From Enterococcus xiangfangensis (GTDB lineage Bacteria; Bacillota; Bacilli; Lactobacillales; Enterococcaceae), in assembly GCF_005405365.1 (NCBI RefSeq), contig NZ_BJDX01000005.1, positions 161,655-225,654 of the forward strand: 64,000 bases of DNA, given 5' to 3'. The position numbers were made by a program, and so were the translations under genes. Shown piece by piece: positions 8,501 through 17,355 of this stretch (position 1 is its first letter; the number at the start of each line of letters is the position of its first letter). The notes beneath the pieces are model-generated. The model was not told the origin of the DNA, made no database searches, and saw only the letters and a program-made list of their open reading frames with translations.

Positions 8501-9559
8501 TTAGAATTCTCCGGGATTGGATTCGATCATTACTTTGATCTCATTGCCTTCCATTACTTTGTCAAAGGCTTCGCGCCATTCTGTTAATGGGTATTTTTTC
8601 GTGATCATTTCATCGATATTGATCGCACCTTTGGCTAATAGATGGATCGCGATTGGCCAATCGTAAGGATTTTGTGACCGGCTGCCGATGTATTCAATTT
8701 CTCGTTGGATAATCGATTCAGTATCTAAGTCCACCATTTTATTAGCAAACAGACCAACTTGGACGAATTGTCCTTGTTTGCGGAGCAATGGCAAGCTGGC
8801 ATTAACTGCTGGTACCGCTCCTGATGCATCGTACACTTTATCAACCCCGTAGCCATCGGTTACTTCATTGACGATTGCTGCTAAGTCTTCTTTCATTGTG
8901 TCGACTACGATATCTGCGCCAAGTTTTTTAGCCAAAGCTAAGCGATGGGCATCTTTTGTGATCCCTGTCATGATGACAAAAGCACCGATTTCTTTAGCGA
9001 TTTGTAACAGGAATAAGCCGATTGGGCCAGGTCCCATGATAATGATCGTATCTTTTAATTCTAGATGGCTTTTTTGATACATCGCATGGACACAACAAGC
9101 CAATGGTTCACTCATCGCAGCACCTTCATAACTTAAATGGTCTGGCAGTAGATGGATACTTTCTTCTCGTGCCAATACGTAATTTGCCATCGAGCCATTT
9201 TGCTGCGTCCCGATTCCTTTACGGTGCGGACATAAGTTGTATTGTTTTTCTTTACAGTAGTCACATTCGCCGCAGACATAAAAAGTAGTTTCACTTGTTA
9301 CGCGATCACCAATTTTGACTTTGGTTACCTTGTCGCCGACTTCCACAACTTCGCCGGAAAATTCATGACCCAGCACAACCGGTGTGGTAGGGTTTTTATA
9401 TTCGCCCTTAAAAGTGTGGATGTCTGAACCGCAAATACCGGTATAAGCAACTTTGATCAAGACTTTATCTTCTGTCGCTGTGGGAACTGGCAGATCGATA
9501 AATGCCATTTTGTCATATCCTGGTTCTTGTTTTGAAACGCCCTTCATCATTTTCGTCAT
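8501..9559 (-). CDS. Zinc-dependent polyol-phosphate dehydrogenase (arabitol- or galactitol-phosphate dehydrogenase)
   Basis: Medium-chain zinc alcohol dehydrogenase, 352 residues. The catalytic zinc site is in GICGSD (Cys near 43) and GHEF. Four structural-zinc Cys follow in CGECDYCKEKQYNLC, and the NAD-binding loop is GPGPIG near 176. It is the last gene of a PTS operon that would deliver a polyol phosphate. No tagatose-6-phosphate kinase or aldolase gene is present, which fits an arabitol-phosphate dehydrogenase (product xylulose or ribulose 5-phosphate, directly usable), as described in Enterococcus avium. Galactitol-1-phosphate 5-dehydrogenase (GatD) is the main alternative. The start has GAGGAG eight bases upstream. 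Confidence 0.82.
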   Translation of the reverse strand: MTKMMKGVSKQEPGYDKMAFIDLPVPTATEDKVLIKVAYTGICGSDIHTFKGEYKNPTTPVVLGHEFSGEVVEVGDKVTKVKIGDRVTSETTFYVCGECDYCKEKQYNLCPHRKGIGTQQNGSMANYVLAREESIHLLPDHLSYEGAAMSEPLACCVHAMYQKSHLELKDTIIIMGPGPIGLFLLQIAKEIGAFVIMTGITKDAHRLALAKKLGADIVVDTMKEDLAAIVNEVTDGYGVDKVYDASGAVPAVNASLPLLRKQGQFVQVGLFANKMVDLDTESIIQREIEYIGSRSQNPYDWPIAIHLLAKGAINIDEMITKKYPLTEWREAFDKVMEGNEIKVMIESNPGEF

Positions 9560-9669
9560 TTCTGTCTCTCCTCATTCATATTAAGGAAAATAATTTTTAT
9601 CGAAAAAATTATTTTGATTACTTTTTTTTAATTTAAATACCTTTTGATTTTGTAATCATTCGCTAAAGA

Positions 9670-10938
9670 TTAGATCACTTGTGCAACTAGTTCTGAGAAT
9701 TTCAAGAAGATCCACTTCAAGAAGTTACCGCCAGTGTCTAAGTTTGTGATTTGAGCTGCACCATCAGGAAATTTTACGATTCCTTGCGCCATTTCAGTAA
9801 TAACTGGTGAAAAATCAGTCGCCATCAATAATGCTAAAGCCATAACGACAGTCAATGAAATAACTGAATGCAAGATATTTCCTTTACGGCTAGGTACAAC
9901 TAAAGCTGCGAAGAATGGAATCGTTGCTAAATCACCAAATGGTAATACACGGTTTCCTGGTAAAATGACTGCTAAAAATAATGTGATCGGTACCATCAAA
10001 AGACCTGTCGATAATGCTGCTGGTGAACCGGTTGCTAAAGCTGCATCCATTCCTAGATAGATCTCGCGATCGCCATAACGGCTTTGTAATAATTTTTGTG
10101 CGCCTTCTTGAATTGGGATCAAACCTTCCATCAAGATTTTTACCATCCGCGGCATCAAGAACATTACACCGCCCATGTTCATTCCCATTTGTAAAATACC
10201 GATAAAGTCATAACCGCCTAATAAACCAAGGAACATCCCGATGATAATACCCATGATCATTGGTTCCCCAAAAATACCAAAACGTTTTTGAATTGTTTCT
10301 GGTTTCACGTCTAACTTGTTGATACCAGGAATTTTATCGACTAACCAGCCAACTGGTAATGCCAAAATAGCATACCCTTGAGCAGAACCGGTTGTAATAC
10401 TGATTCCTTCTAATCCGTAATACTCTTGAACTTTTGGTGCTGTTTTATCCGCGATGATTTGAATGATAATCGTGAATAAGATGCCGCATAAGATGCCAAA
10501 GAAAAAGCTTTTTGTTACAATATAACCAGTTGCTGCTACAGAACTAACGTGCCAGTAGTTCCAGATATCGATGTTTAGTGTTTTGGTCCGATTCAATGCT
10601 AACATGATCAAATTTACCACTAAAATGACTGGAATCATTACAGCCGCGATTGGTTGCGCCCATGTCCCGGCTGAGACTGCTGGCCAGCCTGCATCAATAA
10701 TCGTCAAGTTCAATCCGAACCGTTCAACCATTGCTTGTGCTGCTGGACCTACATTTGTGGTCAAGACATTGATGACCAAGTTGATCCCGATCATCCCAAT
10801 ACCTACAGTGATTCCTGAAATAATTGCTTTTTTAACTGGAACTCTAAAGATAATCCCAACAATAAAGATGATGATTGGCAGCATAACACTTGCGCCAGCA
10901 CCTAAAACACTCTGTACTGCATTCATTAAACCATCCAT
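9670..10938 (-). CDS. PTS galactitol-family EIIC permease
   Basis: Integral membrane IIC subunit of the galactitol (GatC) PTS family, 422 residues from the chosen start. There are around ten hydrophobic segments, and GVMFLMPRMVKILMEGLIPI is a typical GatC-like stretch. GGGAGG lies nine bases before the ATG at 10938, so the upstream in-frame ATG at 10977 is rejected. It acts with the IIB at 11206 and the IIA at 11511. A 267-base gap separates it from the IIB gene, much larger than the other gaps in the operon. The family is clear; the sugar could be galactitol, arabitol or another polyol. Confidence 0.88.
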   Translation of the reverse strand: MDGLMNAVQSVLGAGASVMLPIIIFIVGIIFRVPVKKAIISGITVGIGMIGINLVINVLTTNVGPAAQAMVERFGLNLTIIDAGWPAVSAGTWAQPIAAVMIPVILVVNLIMLALNRTKTLNIDIWNYWHVSSVAATGYIVTKSFFFGILCGILFTIIIQIIADKTAPKVQEYYGLEGISITTGSAQGYAILALPVGWLVDKIPGINKLDVKPETIQKRFGIFGEPMIMGIIIGMFLGLLGGYDFIGILQMGMNMGGVMFLMPRMVKILMEGLIPIQEGAQKLLQSRYGDREIYLGMDAALATGSPAALSTGLLMVPITLFLAVILPGNRVLPFGDLATIPFFAALVVPSRKGNILHSVISLTVVMALALLMATDFSPVITEMAQGIVKFPDGAAQITNLDTGGNFLKWIFLKFSELVAQVI

Positions 10939-11205
10939 AAATTCCTTCCTCCCAATTCGTTTTAGTCTAGTTTTCAAAGACCTTGCTGTTGTTTAACTAT
11001 CCAGCAAACGGTCGTTACATGGTATTAACATCATTTTTCGTACATCTATTGCACTATACTTCGTCTTATTCAAAATCTGTATTCACAGCTTTGTCACTTA
11101 TAAAACAGCATTGGAAAATCGCGCTAGTCGCCAAGCATCAGACACCCGTTTACAGAAAAACGAACGTACTTTGAAACTCATGAACTAGCGCCTTGTCCAA
11201 AGTTA
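10939..11205 (-). other. Structured intra-operon gap before the EIIC gene
   Basis: No coding frame is supported here. It holds an 8-base inverted repeat GCGCTAGT/ACTAGCGC (11121-11128 and 11184-11191). Close to the EIIC ribosome-binding site lies CTTTGAAAACT (minus strand, 10979-10969), the same 11-mer found in the rRNA leader at 63939-63949. It could affect mRNA stability or stoichiometry between IIB and IIC; no function is shown. Confidence 0.4.
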
Positions 11206-11493
11206 TTAAATTCCTTTAGCTGCTTCAATGATTTGATTTTCAACTTTTTCTGTTCCAATCCCTGTTAAAAATGCCATTGCAGAAATTGCTGGAATTTTGT
11301 ATTGTGTTGGCAACATTGTTGTTGAAATCAACATGTCTGCACTGTCTTGTCTTCCGGCTGCTTCTGAAATTTTGATTTGTGTGATTTCTACCGGCAAATT
11401 ATTTTTGGCGAATAACTCCTCAACTTTTTTCATTACTACTGTCGATGTTGCGATTCCTGCTCCACATGCTACTAATACGCGAATTGTTTTCAT
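11206..11493 (-). CDS. PTS galactitol-family EIIB
   Basis: Cytoplasmic IIB subunit, 95 residues, the normal size for GatB-type proteins. The phospho-acceptor Cys10 lies in the P-loop-like VACGAGIATST. It takes phosphate from the IIA encoded just upstream (17-base gap) and transfers it to the polyol bound by the EIIC. The ATG has a GGGAGAG ribosome-binding site. Its assignment to the galactitol/lactose-type IIB fold is clear; the sugar is unresolved, as for the rest of the operon. Confidence 0.88.
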   Translation of the reverse strand: MKTIRVLVACGAGIATSTVVMKKVEELFAKNNLPVEITQIKISEAAGRQDSADMLISTTMLPTQYKIPAISAMAFLTGIGTEKVENQIIEAAKGI

Positions 11494-11510
11494 AATAGTT
11501 CTCTCCCTTT

Positions 11511-11984
11511 TTATAATTGATTGTTTTTAATCGTGCTGATTAACTCAGCTGCTGTTGTCGCTAATAATAATTCTGATAAAACTGTTTCATTTTGTAATAA
11601 GCCCATCAACGATTGCAGCATTTCTAATTGCGCATGAGGTTGATTCAGTCCCAATACAAAGACGATCTGAGCTTCTACTTGCTTGCTGTTGTCTTCCATG
11701 CTTTTGAAAGCTACTGGGTCTTGCAAAGTCACCACTGCAACAAATTCTTCCAATACACATTCTGCATCAGTATGGGGAACCGCCGCGCCGAAATTCATTA
11801 ATTGAATACCAGTGGGAAATGTTTCTTCCCGTTTTTTGATTCGTTCTAAAAAGTCTTCTCGAACCCACCCTAGGTCTGAGGCTTTTTGATTAACTTGTTC
11901 AAACAACTCATCACTTGAAGAAAAGTTCTCTTGTGCGAAAACTAACGGTTCTTTCACATAGGAACTTAGTGTCGCTTCTGTCAT
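11511..11984 (-). CDS. PTS fructose/galactitol-type EIIA
   Basis: Cytoplasmic IIA subunit of the fructose/mannitol fold, 157 residues. The phosphohistidine lies in FGAAVPHTDAE near residue 70. The start is the ATG at 11984, which overlaps the regulator stop as TAATG and has GGAGGG just upstream. A longer in-frame ATG at 11999 overlaps that Shine-Dalgarno and is rejected. The overlap implies translational coupling to the regulator, keeping sensor and transporter in step. Confidence 0.87.
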   Translation of the reverse strand: MTEATLSSYVKEPLVFAQENFSSSDELFEQVNQKASDLGWVREDFLERIKKREETFPTGIQLMNFGAAVPHTDAECVLEEFVAVVTLQDPVAFKSMEDNSKQVEAQIVFVLGLNQPHAQLEMLQSLMGLLQNETVLSELLLATTAAELISTIKNNQL

Positions 11985-14059
11985 TATTTTGCCCTCCAAT
12001 ATTCATCGTTGAAATCAATCAGCGATTCCCGAATTTCTTCTTTCGTTGTTGCTTTCTCTAATTGTGCCAATTCATCGGCGCCTGCCAAACTCATCATTTC
12101 AAAAATCAAATCTAAGTGTTCTTCTTTATCGTTTGAAGCGAGCAAAATTACTGTATGGATTTTTTTGCCATCCTCCGTGAGAATCCCTTTTTTCACCAGT
12201 CCTAAACTGATTCCTACACCGATTGCCCCAGCTTCAGCTACTGTATGAGGCAATGCGATTTTATGACGTAAAACGGTATAGGCTGGCGGTAACGGCATTT
12301 CTTTTTTCAGCGTCTGTACATAATCAGTTGTGATGACTTGTTGCCGTTCCAACGGTTGTGCCAGCGCTTCTAAAACATCTGGCCAGCTGATCGCTTCTTC
12401 AAAAATTTGGATCGTTTCTCCTTTTAAAAGATCGATCAAATGCGGCCGTTTCTTTTCCAGAATTTTAGATTCTTTTGACGCAAATAGGCTTAGCAATTCG
12501 TCATAAAAACTCGTTTCGTCTGCGATGACCGCGTGTTTTTTTACCACTGCCAAGATTTTTTCCGGTGTGACGATCTCCGTTTGAATGATCGCTGTGGAAC
12601 GTAAAACGCGTTCTCTTAATTGCCGTTTTTCTTGTTCTGACAAAAAATTGTTTACGACAAAAATTTTCTTTTCCGTTTTTAGCGGAACTGCCGAGAAAAT
12701 AAAGTCCACATCATAATCGGTCCGATAAAATTCACGTGCTGACATCGATGTGACAAAATCAATTTCCGGCAATAAGTTTTTCAATGTGTTTTCCAATAAA
12801 ACGGTGATCGAGATTCCATTCGGACAAACGACAATTGCTTTTTTTCGATTTTCCGGATGGACGATTTCTGAGCTTTCCACGATATGACTGCCGATGAACA
12901 ACGAAATAAAAAATAATTCCGCATCTGGAACTGATTGTCCAAAATAAATCTCCAACGGTCCGCTAGCTTCCTTGACTAAATAAAATAGTGAAAATAAATT
13001 AGCATCTTTATTTTCTTGATAATACTGTGTCTGCAGATTCAAGTGATATTTGATGCGATAGTAAGCTGGCCGCATATGGACAAGCAATCGCTCCAATAAT
13101 TTTTCTTTTTCCTCTAAGCTGACACTAGCGATTTGTTCAAAATTTGCGATGACTTGTTCTAAAGCTTCCTTCATTTTGTTGATCTCTTTCACCGATAAAA
13201 TATCACCGCGGGAAAGATTAGTCGTCAGCAGCAGCATCGTCAAGTAAACGCGTTCATTTTCACTTAGACCATCCACATCCCAAATGACCCGATCAGCAGC
13301 TAAATATTCTTTCGTGTCTGCAAGTTCGCGATAATTGACTTTAAAACTGTACGAGATCAGCTTGCCTTTTTGCGCCCGACGAATCACTAAAATAATCAAT
13401 AGCGGTAAGGTTCTTAATCGTTCGTCCGTAAATTGGACTTTCAACTCTTCTTCTACTAACTCCACTCGCTTGCGAAAGACTTCGATCTGTTGCGGATCAA
13501 TATTGGCAAATTGACCGATAAAATTGATCCCATTGTACATCGCCGCCAAATTATTTAATAAATTGGAAAGAACATTGCGTTTGTTCCACTCATCTCCTTG
13601 AATGAAATACCCTTTTTGACGGGTGTATTTCAAAACCAATTGATTTTTCTGCAACTGCTGAGTGACTTCTTTCAAATCCCGCAGTACAGTGTTGCGGCTA
13701 ACGTTCAATTCATCAATAAAATGATTCAGCGATATATAATCTTCTTTGCTAAGTAACATCAATTCAATTATGGCTGCTCGTTCTTTCCCAGAAAAAACAT
13801 AATTTTCTGTTGATTCTCCGAGCTGTTCACCACCACCTTTATAATTTGAGAGAATCTCATTTGCGATGAGAAAGTGACCATTTTTTGTTCGTTTGATCTC
13901 ACTCAACTTTTCATCTAGCAAAGAATCATTGATTTTCTTCAACGCATAATTCAATTGCCCGCGCGTCAAGTCGAATTTCTCGCACAATGTTTTGCTAGTG
14001 ATCTGTGGATTGTTGATTAACTCAACAAAAATCTGATTGGTTCGTTCTTCTAAGTTCAT
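11984..14059 (-). CDS. PRD-domain regulator with C-terminal EIIA domain for the second polyol PTS
   Basis: BglG/MtlR-type activator, 691 residues. It has an N-terminal helix-turn-helix (about 20-45), a second HTH near 115-140 (IDELNVSRNTVLRDLKEV), PRD domains (about 190-400), a IIB-like region with VVCPNGISITVLLENTL near 430, and a C-terminal IIA domain with HKIALPHTV near 625. The Cys at the IIB position is kept. It is the first gene of the operon, so it probably activates its own transcription in response to polyol uptake. The long upstream gap carries cre-like sites. The match is to the family; the sugar is not deducible from this protein. Confidence 0.86.
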   Translation of the reverse strand: MNLEERTNQIFVELINNPQITSKTLCEKFDLTRGQLNYALKKINDSLLDEKLSEIKRTKNGHFLIANEILSNYKGGGEQLGESTENYVFSGKERAAIIELMLLSKEDYISLNHFIDELNVSRNTVLRDLKEVTQQLQKNQLVLKYTRQKGYFIQGDEWNKRNVLSNLLNNLAAMYNGINFIGQFANIDPQQIEVFRKRVELVEEELKVQFTDERLRTLPLLIILVIRRAQKGKLISYSFKVNYRELADTKEYLAADRVIWDVDGLSENERVYLTMLLLTTNLSRGDILSVKEINKMKEALEQVIANFEQIASVSLEEKEKLLERLLVHMRPAYYRIKYHLNLQTQYYQENKDANLFSLFYLVKEASGPLEIYFGQSVPDAELFFISLFIGSHIVESSEIVHPENRKKAIVVCPNGISITVLLENTLKNLLPEIDFVTSMSAREFYRTDYDVDFIFSAVPLKTEKKIFVVNNFLSEQEKRQLRERVLRSTAIIQTEIVTPEKILAVVKKHAVIADETSFYDELLSLFASKESKILEKKRPHLIDLLKGETIQIFEEAISWPDVLEALAQPLERQQVITTDYVQTLKKEMPLPPAYTVLRHKIALPHTVAEAGAIGVGISLGLVKKGILTEDGKKIHTVILLASNDKEEHLDLIFEMMSLAGADELAQLEKATTKEEIRESLIDFNDEYWRAK

Positions 14060-14391
14060 CCTTATCCCTCTTTACATCCTTAAATTTAAATGAAAAACGC
14101 TTACATTTCCATCATATTTGTTCACCATTAATTCAGTGTTCTTTATTTAACCTGGTACTGATAAACCTTATTTTTTTACAAAAAAAATAAGCGAAAATAA
14201 GAAACGCTTAAATAATAGCACGAATCAGTCGTCCAATTCCTATTTTTTACTACGTATTATGCAACTTGATTCTCTTATTTTCTCCCCATTCTATCAAGAG
14301 TCTCATTGTTTGTCTGTTTTTTATGTAAGCGAGACTTTCTCATTTTTACAGTTAAAATAGCTTTAGCCTAGGTCTAAACGCTAAATAATCT
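14060..14391 (-). promoter_or_regulatory. Upstream region of the second polyol PTS operon with cre-like sites
   Basis: Non-coding stretch before the PRD regulator. On the minus strand TGTAAGCGTTTTTC (14105-14092) matches the cre consensus except for its last two bases and sits about 33 bases before the start codon. Further upstream is the inverted repeat TAAGCG-N11-CGCTTA (14188-14210), whose arms are also cre cores. Both suggest CcpA repression. I could not place the -35 and -10 boxes confidently. No coding frame was seen. Confidence 0.45.
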
Positions 14392-14439
14392 AAAAAAGAG
14401 ACTGAAATGGACGAATTCTCATCCTTCAGTCTCTTTTTT
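14392..14439 (-). terminator. Terminator after the aldehyde dehydrogenase gene
   Basis: A 15-bp perfect stem AAAAAAGAGACTGAA/TTCAGTCTCTTTTTT with an 18-base loop. It lies about 36 bases beyond the aldehyde dehydrogenase stop codon. The A-run on the left gives a T tract on the minus strand; the right arm's T-run would also allow plus-strand termination. Confidence 0.82.
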
Positions 14440-14475
14440 CGTCATGATTTCTTTGATACTTTTTTCAATGATAAT

Positions 14476-15933
14476 TTAAAAGGGGTACTGTTTTTTTCCA
14501 GTTTTGGTTGTCACCCATTGAACACGAGTAAATTCTTCTAATACCCACTCGCCGTTGAAACGTCCGATCCCAGAATTTTTTTCACCGCCAAACGGTGCGT
14601 TCGGCTCATCCGCAACAGTTAATCCATTGATGTGGCACATGCCGGATTCTAACTCATTGGCTAACATCCTACCGTGAGTTAAATCCCTGGTAAATAGTGC
14701 GCTGGATAACCCATAATCTGTATCATTTGCTGCTGCAATCGCGGCAGCTGTGTCTTTTACTTTTAAAATTGGTAGAACTGGACCGAAAATTTCCTCATGA
14801 AAAACTGCTAGGGCAGGATCTTCTGAAACTAAAACGAACGGCTCGACAATCTGTTCTTTGATTGTTCCTTCTATTAAAAATTTCGCCTTAGATGATCGTG
14901 CCTGTTGGATGATTTCTTCGATATGGTCGGTTTGTTTTTGATTGATGATCGGACCGATGATTGTCTGCTTATCGGCAGGATCACCGACAACTAATTTTTT
15001 CACTCGTTCGACTACTTTTTCGACAAACGCATCAAAAACCGCTTCAACTACGATGGCGCGATTAGCGGCCATACAAATTTGACCGGAATGCATAAATTTG
15101 CTGACGACCAGCGCATGGGCAGCTTCATCGAGATCAGCGTCTGCCAATACGATAAATGGGGAATTCCCGCCTAATTCCAAGGCTACTTGTTTAATCCTTT
15201 TTCCGCTCAGCGCATGACGGGCAATATTTTTACCGACTGGTGTTGATCCGGTAAAGGAAATGAAGGTGGGAATGGGATGGCTGACAAAATAATCCCCGAT
15301 CTCGCTGCCGCTGCCGATCGTCACATTCACTAAACCTTTGGGAACACCGGCTGCTTCAAAAATTTTTGCTGGCAGCAGACCACCGGTCACCGGACTGTCG
15401 CTTGCTGGTTTGATGACTACACCGTTTCCCGCAGCAAGTGCAGGCGCCAATGAACGCATGGTCAAATGAAAAGGAAAATTCCAGGGACTGATGATTCCAA
15501 CGACACCGACTGGGCGGCGCATCACAAAACTTTCTTCACCAGTACTTGCTGGCAAGATTCGGCTCTCGATTCTCAATGGAAAACTAGCTGCTTCTTCGGT
15601 GATGCCTTTCGCCAAATTGATTTCAAGTCCGGCTTTTATTTTTGTAGCTCCGCCCTCTTTGACTAACCATTCCATAATTTCAGCTTGCTGTTCTTCAATT
15701 AAATCTGCCGCTTTTTTTATCACTTGTCGGCGTTCTTGAGGTGTTTTGGCGATCCATTCTTTTTGCGCTTTTTGAGCGGCCTGATAGGCTTCATCAACAT
15801 CTTGGGTATTTGCACCTTGGATCGTAATGATCGTCTCTTGAGTATACGGATTTTTATCTTCATTCACATGATCTAAATCATTGCCTTGCTTCCATTTTCC
15901 GCCAATAAACTGCTTATCGAATTGTCTTTCCAT
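14476..15933 (-). CDS. NAD(P)-dependent aldehyde dehydrogenase
   Basis: Aldehyde dehydrogenase superfamily enzyme, 485 residues from the chosen start, oxidising an aldehyde to its acid. Motifs in order: PWNFPFH, FTGSTPVG, catalytic-base ELGGNSP, nucleophile Cys in SGQICMAANR, and EIFGPVLP. The ATG at 15933 has AGGAGG ten bases upstream. The ATG nine bases earlier abuts the Shine-Dalgarno, and the one at 15987 has no ribosome-binding site, so both are rejected. It stands alone, with terminators on both sides. It resembles the broad vanillin/benzaldehyde-type dehydrogenases, but the substrate cannot be read from sequence. A role in clearing aldehydes from the nearby aldolase pathway is possible but unsupported. 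Confidence 0.88.
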   Translation of the reverse strand: MERQFDKQFIGGKWKQGNDLDHVNEDKNPYTQETIITIQGANTQDVDEAYQAAQKAQKEWIAKTPQERRQVIKKAADLIEEQQAEIMEWLVKEGGATKIKAGLEINLAKGITEEAASFPLRIESRILPASTGEESFVMRRPVGVVGIISPWNFPFHLTMRSLAPALAAGNGVVIKPASDSPVTGGLLPAKIFEAAGVPKGLVNVTIGSGSEIGDYFVSHPIPTFISFTGSTPVGKNIARHALSGKRIKQVALELGGNSPFIVLADADLDEAAHALVVSKFMHSGQICMAANRAIVVEAVFDAFVEKVVERVKKLVVGDPADKQTIIGPIINQKQTDHIEEIIQQARSSKAKFLIEGTIKEQIVEPFVLVSEDPALAVFHEEIFGPVLPILKVKDTAAAIAAANDTDYGLSSALFTRDLTHGRMLANELESGMCHINGLTVADEPNAPFGGEKNSGIGRFNGEWVLEEFTRVQWVTTKTGKKQYPF

Positions 15934-16093
15934 AGTTTCCATCCCTCCTATCTTCTCATCATAGAATACGCTTTCATTAAAAAGCAAAAAATAGGCTTAC
16001 TCCATTAGAAACTAAAATGAGTTCGCTTATCTATTTACCTAATGGAAACTTTGCTAAGGTTATCGGCAGTAAAGTTTTACAATCTAGCACAGC

Positions 16094-16128
16094 AAAAAGG
16101 AGCTGTGACAAGAAGTCACAACTCCTTT
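16094..16128 (-). terminator. Terminator of the HAD phosphatase pair
   Basis: Hairpin AAAGGAGCTGTGAC-aagaa-GTCACAACTCCTTT with one internal mismatch, followed on the minus strand by a short T-run. It lies 18 bases after the stop codon of the unknown CxxC protein. It belongs to a recurring terminator type also seen at 21662. Confidence 0.8.
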
Positions 16129-16146
16129 CAATAAAAGGTACGCTCA

Positions 16147-16554
16147 CTAATCAACTGCTATTCTGATTTCGTAAGGGTCGATTTTGAACAGCCTTGCTAA
16201 AATTTGATTGACTTGATCAAACAATTGGTCATTGTCATCAAAATTTTTTTGGGTTTGAATCCGTTGTGAGGCTGTTTGATAAATGATTTGGTCCCCAAGC
16301 GGTTTAGGTTCAATCACGTCGTTGCCTTTTTTCAAAACGATTGTCTCTTCACCAATCCCTGTCGGAATGACCGCCTCCCGCCAACCATTTTTCTGGACCA
16401 ATGTTTGAACAAGTGATGGAACATCAAAATTATCCAATACTTCAGACAAATGATCTTCAAAATGAATAGTGAATGTCTCTGTATTCTGCATCTTACAAGC
16501 GTTGCATCCGCCATCAACTAAAAATGCTCTACTGGAAATTGCTGCTTTAGGCAT
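16147..16554 (-). CDS. Protein of unknown function with an N-terminal CxxC motif
   Basis: Not recognised. It is 135 residues from the ATG at 16554, which has AAAGGAAG eight bases upstream and overlaps the end of the HAD phosphatase gene by eight bases; this argues for a real, coupled gene. The N-terminus carries GGCNACKMQN with two Cys two residues apart, suggesting metal binding or redox chemistry. The rest is acidic and mixed alpha/beta by eye, with GIGEETIVLKKG and an acidic C-terminus. No signal peptide or membrane segment was seen. The 19 extra residues of the longer frame are hydrophobic and lack a ribosome-binding site. Confidence 0.65.
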   Translation of the reverse strand: MPKAAISSRAFLVDGGCNACKMQNTETFTIHFEDHLSEVLDNFDVPSLVQTLVQKNGWREAVIPTGIGEETIVLKKGNDVIEPKPLGDQIIYQTASQRIQTQKNFDDNDQLFDQVNQILARLFKIDPYEIRIAVD

Positions 16555-17224
16555 GCGGCTCTCTTCCTTTCTGATAAATAGTATTAAGCTTTTTAGCATC
16601 CAATTCAGCAAAAGTCGTTATGATTTGATCTGCAAAAGCTAAATCTTGCTTAGGAAAAGCTGGATTGGCAAAGCCGACACAAACCATTCCAGCATTAGAA
16701 ACAGCACCTGTACCGTTTTTCGTATCTTCAATTCCCAAACAATTTTTAGGATCTACTCCCAACCGTTTAGCGGCCGCTAAATAGACATCCGGCGCTGGTT
16801 TTGAATGCGCCACTTCTTCGGTACTGACGACTTCTGAAAAATAGTCAGTCAACCCGAGCGCTGCTAAATTTGTTTTGATCTCTGCTAATGAAGAGGATGA
16901 CGCCACCGCTAATTTTAATCCGCTTTCATGCAATCGTTTAACAAAATCCTGTACATATGGAATGACTCTGATACCGTCGCGTTCAATCATCGCTTGGCGC
17001 AAAGATGTCATTTGCTGAACATATTCTGGTACGGATAAAGGCAATGAAAATTCTTGTTTCATCTGCTCCCACATATATTCTCCAGTTGTGCCCATAAATT
17101 GAAAATGGTAACTCTCCGCCACTTCATGACCCGCTTCTTTTAAAATCTGTGATTTGCTTTGAAAATACGTATATTCTGAATCGACTAATACGCCGTCCAT
17201 ATCGAAAATAATCGCTGCTAACAT
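16547..17224 (-). CDS. HAD-superfamily sugar-phosphate phosphatase/phosphoglucomutase-like protein
   Basis: Haloacid dehalogenase superfamily hydrolase, 225 residues, of the beta-phosphoglucomutase/phosphatase subgroup. Motif I is FDMDGVLVDSE near residue 7-17, motif II SSSS near 110, the motif III Lys is in HSKPAPDVY, and motif IV is GIEDTKNG. A helical cap lies between motifs I and II. The ATG at 17224 has GGAGG six bases upstream; the longer frame from 17272 lacks this. It forms a two-gene unit with the unknown CxxC gene. Without sugar-specific residues I cannot decide between phosphatase and mutase. Confidence 0.82.
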   Translation of the reverse strand: MLAAIIFDMDGVLVDSEYTYFQSKSQILKEAGHEVAESYHFQFMGTTGEYMWEQMKQEFSLPLSVPEYVQQMTSLRQAMIERDGIRVIPYVQDFVKRLHESGLKLAVASSSSLAEIKTNLAALGLTDYFSEVVSTEEVAHSKPAPDVYLAAAKRLGVDPKNCLGIEDTKNGTGAVSNAGMVCVGFANPAFPKQDLAFADQIITTFAELDAKKLNTIYQKGREPHA

Positions 17225-17355
17225 ACTGTTCCTCCATGCAAGTATTTGCTTAAACTCTACCATAGATCTCAAAAAGTGGGTAGCCTTCTAGCAAAAAGAC
17301 TTCTGCTGACCTGTTCTATTGCTTCGCACTTTGACTCCTTCTAAATTTTCCCAAA

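Noticed and set aside
10571..10996. 141-codon open frame on the plus strand opposite the EIIC gene
   Set aside because: Composition mirrors the transmembrane gene on the other strand, no ribosome-binding site, no recognisable family.
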